Shown here: positions 25,465-34,459 of the stretch, piece after piece
How the letters are laid out: each line of letters opens with the position of its first letter
How positions within the stretch are numbered: the stretch's first letter is position 1
DNA from: Allacma fusca
Taxonomy: Eukaryota > Arthropoda > Collembola > Symphypleona > Sminthuridae
Assembly: GCA_947179485.1 (NCBI GenBank)
Contig: OX359246.1
Span: 52,617,632-52,681,631 of the forward strand
Length of the DNA: 64,000 bases
Reading direction: 5' to 3'
Notes under the pieces: generated by a model
The model's database searches: none
Seen by the model: the letters and a program-made list of their open reading frames with translations, nothing else
Told to the model about the DNA's origin: nothing
Translations under genes and position numbers: made by a program

Positions 25465-27888
25465 TTATATAATATTTGTATGTAATTTACTTACAAATTA
25501 TTTGTAATAAATTTTTATATTTATATAATATTTATATGTAATTTATTTACAAATTATTTGTAATAAATTATTTATATTTACATATTTTTTAGATGTAATT
25601 TATTTACAAATTATTTGTAATAAATTATTTTTATTTATAGAATATTTATATGTAATTTATTTACAAATTATTTGTAATAAATTATTTTTATTTATAGAAT
25701 ATTTATATGTTATTTATTTACAAATTATTTGTAATAAATTATTTATATAATATTTATATGTAATTTATTTACAAATGATTAGTAATAAATTATTTTTATT
25801 TATAGAATATTTATGTTGTTTATCTACAAATTATTTGTAATAAATTAATTATATAATATTTATATGTAATTTATTTACAAATTATTAGTAATAAATTATT
25901 TTTACTTATAGAATATTTATATGTAATTTGTTTACAAATTATTAGTAATAAATTATTTTTATTTATAGAATATTTATATGTAATTTATTTACAAATTATT
26001 TGTAATAAATTATTTATATTATATTCATATGTAATTTATTTTCAAATTATTTGTAATAAATTATTTTTATTTATAGAATATTTATATGTAATTTATTTAC
26101 AAATTATTTGTAATAAATTATTTTTATTTATAGAATATTTATATGTTATTTATTTACAAATTATTTGTAATAAATTATTTATATAATATTTATATGTAAT
26201 TTATTTACAAATGATTAGTAATAAATTATTTTTATTTATAGAATATTTATGTTGTTTATCTACAAATTATTTGTAATAAATTAATTATATAATATTTATA
26301 TGTAATTTATTTACAAATTATTAGTAATAAATTATTTTTACTTATAGAATATTTATATATAATTTGTTTACAAATTATTAGTAATAAATTATTTTTATTT
26401 ATAGAATATTTATATGTAATTTATTTACAAATTATTTGTAATAAATTATTTATATTATATTCATATGTAATTTATTTTCAAATTATTTGTAATAAATTAT
26501 TTTTATTTATAGAATATTTATATGTAATTTATTTACAAATTATTTGTAATAAATTATTTTTATTTATAGAATATTTATATGTAATTTATTTACAAATTAT
26601 TTATAAAAATTATTTATATTTATAGAATATTTATATGTAATTTATTTACAAATTATTTGTAATAAATTATTTATATTTATATAATATTTGTATGTAATTT
26701 ACTTACAAATTATTTGTAATAAATTTTTATATTTATATAATATTTATATGTAATTTATTTACAAATTATTTGTAATAAATTATTTATATTTACATATTTT
26801 TTAGATGTAATTTATTTACAAATTATTTGTAATAAATTATTTTTATTTATAGAATATTTATATGTAATTTATTTACAAATTATTTGTAATAAATTATTTT
26901 TATTTATAGAATATTTATATGTTATTTATTTACAAATTATTTGTAATAAATTATTTATATAATATTTATATGTAATTTATTTACAAATGATTAGTAATAA
27001 ATTATTTTTATTTATAGAATATTTATGTTGTTTATCTACAAATTATTTGTAATAAATTAATTATATAATATTTATATGTAATTTATTTACAAATTATTAG
27101 TAATAAATTATTTTTACTTATAGAATATTTATATGTAATTTGTTTACAAATTATTAGTAATAAATTATTTTTATTTATAGAATATTTATATGTAATTTAT
27201 TTACAAATTATTTGTAATAAATTATTTATATTATATTCATATGTAATTTATTTTCAAATTATTTGTAATAAATTATTTTTATTTATAGAATATTTATATG
27301 TAATTTATTTACAAATTATTTGTAATAAATTATTTTTATTTATAGAATATTTATATGTTATTTATTTACAAATTATTTGTAATAAATTATTTATATAATA
27401 TTTATATGTAATTTATTTACAAATGATTAGTAATAAATTATTTTTATTTATAGAATATTTATGTTGTTTATCTACAAATTATTTGTAATAAATTAATTAT
27501 ATAATATTTATATGTAATTTATTTACAAATTATTAGTAATAAATTATTTTTACTTATAGAATATTTATATATAATTTGTTTACAAATTATTAGTAATAAA
27601 TTATTTTTATTTATAGAATATTTATATGTAATTTATTTACAAATTATTTGTAATAAATTATTTATATTATATTCATATGTAATTTATTTTCAAATTATTT
27701 GTAATAAATTATTTTTATTTATAGAATATTTATATGTAATTTATTTACAAATTATTTGTAATAAATTATTTTTATTTATAGAATATTTATATGTAATTTA
27801 TTTACAAATTATTTATAAAAATTATTTATATTTATAGAATATTTATATGTAATTTATTTACAAATTATTTGTAATAAATTATTTATAT
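25465..27888. repeat. 1,212-bp higher-order satellite duplication
   Basis: Landmark variants recur at exactly 1,212 bp: the AATATTTGTATG variant at 25471 and 26683, CATATTTTTT at 25581 and 26793, and GTTGTTTATC at 25815/26251 and 27027/27463. Inside each copy a 436-bp sub-repeat occurs twice. Boundaries are approximate. Confidence 0.8.
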
Positions 27889-30795
27889 TTATATAATATT
27901 TTTATGTAATAATTTACAAATTATTTTTAATAAAGTATTTATATTTATAAGTAATTTATTTACAAATTATTTCTAATAAATTATTTATATTTATATAATA
28001 TTTATATGTTATTTATTTACAAAATATTTGTAATAAATTATTTATATTTATATAATATTTATATGTAATTTATTAACAAATTATTAGAAATAAATTATTT
28101 TTATTTATAGAATATTTATATGTAATTTATTTAAAAATTATTAGTAATAAATAATTTTTATTTATGGAATATTTATATGTAATTTATTTACAAATTATTA
28201 GTAATAAATAATTTTTATCAATGGAATATTTATATGTAATTTATTTACAAATTATTAGTAATAAATTATTTTTATTTATAGAATAATTATATGTAATTTA
28301 TTTACATATTATTTGTAATAAATTATTTTTATTTATAGAATAATTATATGTAATTTATTTACATATTATTTGTAATAAATTATTTTTATTTATAGAATAT
28401 TTATATGTAATTTATTTACAAATTATTCGTAATAAATTATTTTTATTTATAGAGTATTTATATGTAATTTATTTACAAATTATTCGTAATAAATTATTTT
28501 TATTTATAGAATATTTATATGTAATTTATTTACAAATTATTCGTAATAAATTATTTTTATTTATAGAATATTTATATGTAATTTATTTACAAATTATTTA
28601 TAATAAATTATTTATATTTATATAATATTTATATGTAATTTACTTAGAAATTATTTGTAATAAGTTTTTTATATTTATACAATATTTATATGTAATTTAT
28701 TTACAAATTATTTGTAATAAATTATTTTTATTTATAGAATATTCATATGTAATTTATTTACAAATTATTTATATTTATAGAATATTTATATGTAATTTAT
28801 TTACAAACTATTTGTAATAAATTATTATATTTATATAATATTTTTATGTAATAATTTACAAATTATTTGTAATAAATTATTTATATTTATAAGTAATTTA
28901 TTTACAAATTATTTCTAATAAATTATTTATATTTATATAATATTTATATGTAATTTATTTACAAAATATTTGTAATAAATTGTTTTTATTTATAGAATAT
29001 TTATATGTAATTTATTTACAAATTATTTGTAATTAATTATTTTTATTTATAGAATATTAATATGTAATTTATTTACAAATTATTTATAAAAATTATTTAT
29101 ATTTATAGAATATTTATATGTAATTTATTGACAAATTATTTGTAATAATTTATTTATATTTATATCATATTTTTATGTAATAATTTACAAATTATTTTTA
29201 ATAAATTATTTATATTTATAAGTAATTTATTTACAAATTATTTCTAATAAATTATTTTTATTTATAAAATATTTATATGTAATTTATTTACAAATTATTT
29301 GTAATAAATTATTTATATTTATATAATATTTATATGTAATTTATTTACAAATTATTAGTAATAAATTATTTTTATTTATGGAATATTTATATGTAATTTA
29401 TTTACAAATTATTAGTAATAAATAATTTTTATTTATGGAATATTTATATGTAATTTATATACAAATTATTAGTAATAAATTATTTTTATTTATAGAATAT
29501 TTATATGTAATTTATTTACAAATTATTAGTAATAAATTATTTTTATTTATAGAATATTTATATGTAATTTATTTACAAATTATTAGTAATAAATTATTTT
29601 TATTTATAGAATATTTATATGTAATAATTTACAAATTATTTGTAATAAATTATTTATATTTATAAGTAATTTATTTACAAACTATTTCTAATAAATTATT
29701 TATATTTATATAATATTTATATGTAATTTATTTACAAAATATTTGTAATAAATTATTTTTATTTATATAATATTTATATGTAATTTATTAACAAATTATT
29801 AGAAATAAATTATTTTTATTTATAGAATATTTATATGTAATTTATTTACAAATTATTAGTAATAAATAATTTTTATTTATGGAATATTTATATGTAATTT
29901 ATTTACAAATTATTAGTAATAAATAATTTTTATTTATGGATTATTTATATGTAATTTATTTACAAATTATTAGTAATAAATTATTTTTATTTATAGAATA
30001 TTTATATGTAATTTATTTACAAATTAGTAGTAATAAATTATTTTTATTTATAGAATATTTATATGTAATTTATTTACAAATTTGTAGTAATAAATTATTT
30101 TTACTTATAGAATATTTATATGTAATTTATTTACAAATTAGTAGTAATAAATTATTTTTATTTATAGAATATTTATATGTAATTTATTTACAAATTATTA
30201 GTAATAAATTATTTTTATTTATAGAATATTTATATGTAATTTATTTACAAATTATTTGTAATAAATTATTTTTATTTATAAAATATTTATATGTAATTTA
30301 TTTACAAATTATTTGTAATAAATTATTTATATTTATATAATATTTATATGTAATTTATTTACAAATTATTAGTAATAAATTATTTTTATTTATAGAATAT
30401 TAATATGTAATTTATTTACAAATTATTCGTAATAAATTATTTTTATTTATAGAATATTTATATGTAATTTATTTACAAATTATTTGTAATAAATTATTTA
30501 TATTTATATAATATTTATATGTAATTTACTTAGAAATTATTTGTAATAAGTTTTTTATATTTATACAATATTTATATGTAATTTATTTACAAATTATTTG
30601 TAATAAATTATTTTTATTTATAGAATATTCATATGTAATTTATTTACAAATTATTTGTAATAAGTTTTTTATATTTATACAATATTTATATGTAATTTAT
30701 TTACAAATTATTTCTAATAAATTATTTTTATTTACAGAATATTCATATGTAATTTATTTACAAATTATTAGTAATAAATAATTTTTATTTATGGA

Positions 30796-30799
30796 ATAT
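30796..30799. repeat. target-site duplication ATAT (left)
   Basis: ATAT precedes the 5' LTR and recurs at 59464-59467 after the 3' LTR. Removing the element and one copy restores the satellite phase exactly (GGAATATTTATATG). Confidence 0.85.
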
Positions 30800-30813
30800 T
30801 GTTACAGATATAT

Positions 30814-30822
30814 TATAAATAG
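30814..30822 (+). promoter_or_regulatory. TATA-box candidate in the LTR
   Basis: TATAAATAG lies 15 bases from the LTR start. If used, U3 would be very short and transcription would start near 30845; this is not proven. Confidence 0.4.
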
Positions 30823-31217
30823 ACTAGAATAAGCATAATCTAAGTCAGCAAATAGTTTGGAAGGTCGTAAGCAGAAGCTACGTGACGCCAAACGCTGACA
30901 TAACATAATTATAAGTAAAGGAAAGGAAATGAGTCAGATTATTTAATAAACAATAAAGATAGGAATAAGATTTAGATTTAAACACGTAGATTAAGTACAA
31001 GTTCTAATCTCGACTTCAAGCAAGCAACATCAAGAGGAGCCGCACCTAGAGTCCATTCCCTCCGGGATGGAGCTCAAAAGGTAGCAAGCGGGGCAACGTG
31101 AAATTCGGAGAATTTCAGGAAGAAGAGATTTAGAATTCAAATTCTATTTTGTGTTAAATGTAAATTGTTCAGTGTAAATTGTATCAGTTCTAGGAACATT
31201 AAATTGGCCCAAAGTTA

Positions 31218-31223
31218 AATAAA
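31218..31223 (+). terminator. polyadenylation signal candidate in the LTR
   Basis: AATAAA at 31218 is duplicated at 59311 in the 3' LTR, where it would act. Earlier AATAAA hexamers at 30945 and 30952 are alternatives, so the R/U5 boundary is not fixed by sequence alone. Confidence 0.4.
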
Positions 31224-31387
31224 AGAACTACACACAGAATTCAATAGTTCCATTTATTCATGAGTTTCACCAACATCGAAACCATAATTCAGGGGAATGG
31301 AACGCCCGAACCTAGGCTACATTGACTATTACCCACACAACATCAATACCCGGGTGATAGCAACGTAACATGATGTTTCTGCCAGGC

Positions 31388-31443
31388 CTTCGGGTTTTAT
31401 TTGGTAAGGACCCGGAGGATCCGTAGGTCGGGGACCTGCGGAT
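31388..31443 (+). promoter_or_regulatory. double hairpin just downstream of the 5' LTR
   Basis: CTTCGGGT (31388-31395) pairs with ACCCGGAG (31410-31417). Two bases on, ATCCGTAGGTC (31419-31429) pairs with GACCTGCGGAT (31433-31443) over 11 bp with one G-U and a GGG loop. The position suggests a role in packaging, dimerisation or priming; this is inference. Confidence 0.6.
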
Positions 31444-32040
31444 GACCCTGTGACAAAAGACCATTCTTTGTAGCAAGTAAGGTCGTTAGTCAAACAAAAT
31501 TCATGGGATGGAAGTATGGGGCTCGATAAGGAGAAGATATTTCATTTCTCTCCAGGGCCACCCGAAACTTCTCGTGAAAGGCAGTTATAACATGCAACAA
31601 TGTTACCTCAAGAAAGAAAATTTGGCCATTATCATCACGCGCGGATTCAAATAACAGTTCAGAAGTCCTAGTGCGGCACTAGAAAAAGAACTATTTTTGT
31701 GGCCACGAATACTATTTTAAGTGCTAGTGAAATTGGGACTCTTTCCAACCGGAAAATTAGGAGAAGAGGACGTCCAATAAGGTAATACTATTTTCTTTAA
31801 GGTTCATGAATTTCATGTTTAGGAGCATATTAATTTTGTAATGTAGTTACGAAGCGTAGCTAATATTCAGGAGTAATTAACCAGAGTTTAGATACAAATC
31901 ATATGTCCAAATTAGAAAATTGCGCATATATGTATATGTATTTTGTGGTTTTCAGAGTACATAGTAGGTGTGTGTGCATTAAAATTTTCACCAAAATTAG
32001 CTTCTTCCAGTAAAATAAGTCTTCTTCTATCTTTTTAGAC

Positions 32041-32068
32041 GCCTAAAGGGCCGGGTCTGAGCGTAGGC
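32041..32068 (+). ncRNA. leader hairpin 1
   Basis: Stem GCCTA/TAGGC encloses the 18-nt loop AAGGGCCGGGTCTGAGCG. It is preceded directly by a polypyrimidine tract ending in AG. Confidence 0.7.
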
Positions 32069-32095
32069 ATAAACAGTGTTCGTATTGTAAAGGGA

Positions 32096-32138
32096 ACTAT
32101 TCCGGCTGAAGTGCCGTTCCTGTGCGCAGTATAATAGT
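32096..32138 (+). ncRNA. leader hairpin 2
   Basis: The outer stem ACTATT/AATAGT and inner stem CTG/CAG enclose AAGTGCCGTTCCTGTGCG, the GTG variant of the shared loop. Confidence 0.6.
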
Positions 32139-32165
32139 AATCTTTCTCTTCGTAAGTTTAAGGTT

Positions 32166-32199
32166 AATTTCAAAAGGGCCGTTTCTGAGCGTTGAAATT
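32166..32199 (+). ncRNA. leader hairpin 3
   Basis: A perfect 8-bp stem AATTTCAA/TTGAAATT encloses AAGGGCCGTTTCTGAGCG. The stem is unrelated in sequence to those of the other copies. Confidence 0.75.
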
Positions 32200-32439
32200 C
32201 TTTTAACTCTTCAAATTACTTTTAAAGTTTTGGGAAACCCCAGGCTAGGGGATAGGAACCCAAAACACAATTAAAAATCTTTCAATTAATTAGGACATTT
32301 TTTTATTAATACCAGACTCTCAAAATTCACTTTCCAAGCTTAGTTTAAAGCAAAAATATGATCTATCTTTCAGTAATTAACTCAAAAATAATTTTTCACT
32401 CTCTTCTTTCTCTACATCTTTTCTCCTTCTAGTATAAGC

Positions 32440-32471
32440 ACATCTGAAGGGCCGGGATTGAGCGCAGATGT
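32440..32471 (+). ncRNA. leader hairpin 4
   Basis: A perfect 7-bp stem ACATCTG/CAGATGT encloses AAGGGCCGGGATTGAGCG. It follows a long pyrimidine tract ending CTTCTAG. Confidence 0.75.
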
Positions 32472-32655
32472 CTGTAAATTCTTTAACCTCCAAATTACGT
32501 AATTAAGAGCCCCATGGCAAGGTGGCAAAACCCAATTAAAACTCTTTCGCTGAAAATTACTTTCTTTACCTGATGTGTAGGTTTACACGGGTAACAATAG
32601 GACCTAGCATAAACTTTTCACAAACTTCTTTTCTTCTTCCATCTTTCCAGTTCCA

Positions 32656-32680
32656 CCAGAAATGCCGTTCTGTGCGCTGG
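32656..32680 (+). ncRNA. leader hairpin 5
   Basis: Stem CCAG/CTGG encloses AAATGCCGTTCTGTGCG, again the GTG-type loop. A pyrimidine tract ending CCAG lies immediately upstream. Confidence 0.55.
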
Positions 32681-32738
32681 GTAATTAGGACATAATTTGT
32701 CATGTTTTTTTTGGCAAATATTAGGACTCTAAAGTTAA

Positions 32739-32764
32739 TCCGGAGGGCCGAATGTGAGCACGGA
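32739..32764 (+). ncRNA. leader hairpin 6
   Basis: Stem TCCG/CGGA encloses GAGGGCCGAATGTGAGCA. Confidence 0.6.
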
Positions 32765-32878
32765 GCATATCAGATTTCAGTTAGTCAGTTTGCAAATCAA
32801 AACCTATATAGCTCAGTTAGAGAGCATAGGTAGATCAGACCATCTAAAGATTATAGTATGTAAGGTGAACAAAATTTT

Positions 32879-32905
32879 CTCGGAGGGCCGAATATGAGCA
32901 CCGAG
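32879..32905 (+). ncRNA. leader hairpin 7
   Basis: Stem CTCGG/CCGAG encloses AGGGCCGAATATGAGCA. Confidence 0.65.
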
Positions 32906-32944
32906 GTGATTAGGACAGTTTAGTTAAGGTTTGAACAAAATTTA

Positions 32945-32976
32945 GTCCAAAGGGCCGAGGTACATTGAGCGTGGAC
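32945..32976 (+). ncRNA. leader hairpin 8
   Basis: Stem GTCCA/TGGAC encloses a longer 22-nt loop that starts AAGGGCCGAGG and ends TTGAGCG; the extra bases lie in the variable centre. Confidence 0.65.
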
Positions 32977-33034
32977 ACATTGGCATAGTACATAAGCATA
33001 CATATAAGAAAATTCTCATCTACGTAGTTTTAGG

Positions 33035-33063
33035 GATTCAAGGGCCGAAATGTGAGCGGAATC
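33035..33063 (+). ncRNA. leader hairpin 9
   Basis: Stem GATTC/GAATC encloses AAGGGCCGAAATGTGAGCG. Confidence 0.65.
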
Positions 33064-33771
33064 ATTGTTGTGTATAAGTTTTAGTACACGTAGAATCCGA
33101 GAGGCTAGGAAGATTAGGAGGAACCTTATGGTTTAGTAGGGTTCGAGTCATTCCAAGCACGGAGGTGATCGGATGGAGTGCCGACAAAAGTACCGATAAG
33201 CCTGTGACCTACTAGAGGTAATCGGAGAGGCTATGATTGACGCACCGATATAGGTATATGTTTGTAATGTGCCCGAGCTAGCGGATAGGTAACAGCAATG
33301 ACTATTACTAGTAAGGAGGTCCATGGGTTAGTGGATAGGATAACAGGGGACATTCCAAAGCACGGATGTTCACTTTAAAATCTATGTATGCGGTTTCCAG
33401 CTATGGCCATACATAGGGACTTTCATACTTATTACTTCTTCCATAGATGACTCATGGTTTTGAGTGCATCATAAGATTAGCCATTCTCGAAGGATTTTGC
33501 TAGAGTAGAGAGAATTGGCATAAGAAACCACAGGCTCATGGCTTTTGAGAGTTGGTTATAGGGATAGGAATTCAGTAAATTCTGGTGCTTTCAGTTTTGC
33601 TGTCTAACAACAGATACAAGCCTTGCTGATGGTAGGATCGGTTCAAGGAAGTTCTTAGGTACGAATTAGGACGCGAAACATATCCTTTGGGACAGAAGGG
33701 TAATTAGTAGCGAGGAATACAGTCCTTATTAATTCTGGGAATCATTACAGGAGTATTTAGGGAATTTAGGC

Positions 33772-33800
33772 AACACCGGCCCGAATGTGAGGAGTGTTGA
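33772..33800 (+). ncRNA. leader hairpin 10 (divergent)
   Basis: Stem CAACAC/GTGTTG encloses CGGCCCGAATGTGAGGA. The loop is the most diverged of the ten, but both conserved halves are recognisable. Confidence 0.55.
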
Positions 33801-33834
33801 TTGACAAAAAGACTGATAAGTTAAGGAGTTAGAC

Positions 33835-34110
33835 GCAACTAGCCATTGCAAATAAGTAAGTTTAAGAGGGTTAAGTTTTAAGGTGAGTAAGTTTAACAGC
33901 TTTAAGTTTTAAGGAGGATAGGATTAAGGAGACTAAATTTAGAGAAGGTTAAGTTTTAAAAGACACTAAGTTTTAAGGGGAATAGGTTTTAAGGAGTCTA
34001 AGTTTAAAGAAAGTAAGGTTACGACAGTTTAGGTTTTAAGGAAGGGTAAGTTTACGAAAGTTTAGGTTGTAAGGAAATTCAGGTGGTAACACCGGGAGAT
34101 ACTCATTGAA
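33835..34110 (+). repeat. C-poor degenerate TTAAGTTTTAAGG tract
   Basis: About a dozen imperfect copies of (T)TAAGTTTTAAGGAG-like words run through this stretch, with very few cytosines. It could be an unstructured landing region upstream of ORF1, or decayed tandem repeats. Confidence 0.6.
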
Positions 34111-34459
34111 AACGATAGGATTACAGAGATTAAGTTTAAGACGATTCACAGCTAAGGTTAGGGACGTTCAGGGATTGAACACGTAGGTTATAAGCACAGA
34201 AAAATTTCTTTTCTAAGTTATCATCACCAATTGGCACAATTATGTTTAACAACTAGGGTTACATAAGCATAGGCATACAAGGCAAAAATTTTAGGAAACG
34301 GTTTAAGTTGAAATTTGGCATAAGTTTTAAGAAGGTTTTCAGGATTGAAATTGACACAAAGAACTCTCACAATCGTCAAAACAAATTCATAAAACCAAAC
34401 TCTACGAAACGCCTTAGCATTTTTCAGCCCATCCAGAAAAAGTTAGGACGTTTACAGGT

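Larger units (their letters stand above)
20985..30799. repeat. 57-bp AT-rich satellite array, left block
   Basis: Tandem monomers of about 57 bp; consensus words are GAATATTTATATGTAATTTA, TTTACAAATTATT and RGTAATAAATTATTTTTATT. Two main monomer types differ in the centre: TTACAAATTATTTGTAA, a perfect 17-nt dyad, and the TTAGTAA variant, which breaks it. Because 57 is a multiple of three, chance open frames with a 19-aa period (EYLYVIYLQIISNKLFLFI-like) appear; these are not genes. Higher-order repeats are visible (440 bp near 21.3-22.3 kb, ~988 bp near 23.1-24.7 kb, 1,212 bp near 25.5-27.9 kb). Confidence 0.95.
30800..31370 (+). repeat. 5' LTR
   Basis: It begins TGTTAC and ends GTAACA (6-bp inverted ends with TG...CA). 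It contains a TATAAATAG box at 30814-30822, an AP-1-like TGAGTCA at 30930-30936, and AATAAA at 30945, 30952 and 31218. It is identical in length to the 3' LTR and differs only at 30995 (G here, T at 59088). Confidence 0.97.
31371..34459 (+). other. 3.1-kb 5' leader of the giant element
   Basis: Non-coding leader between the LTR and ORF1. No canonical primer-binding site (TGG plus tRNA 3' complement) follows the LTR; the next bases are TGATGTTTCTGCC. The leader contains two adjacent strong hairpins (31388-31443), ten loop-sharing hairpins (32041-33800), polypyrimidine-AG tracts, and a C-poor TTAAG-rich tract. It has many upstream ATGs, including an overlapping frame 34308-34652. Simple ribosome scanning to ORF1 is therefore unlikely; splicing or internal initiation is inferred. 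Confidence 0.8.

Noticed and set aside
21058..30340. Multiple ORFs of 60-134 codons with a 19-residue repeat (EYLYVIYLQIISNKLF)
   Set aside because: They are artefacts of a 57-bp satellite whose unit length is a multiple of three; frames open and close with single-base monomer variants.
31402..31420. TGGTAAGGACCCGGAGG as a tRNA primer-binding site
   Set aside because: It lies about 30 bases from the LTR, is part of the double hairpin, and its complement lacks a tRNA T-loop.
32041..33800. Leader hairpins as hammerhead or twister ribozymes
   Set aside because: The conserved CTGATGA/GAAA core of hammerheads is absent and I could not fit the twister core; no known class is claimed.
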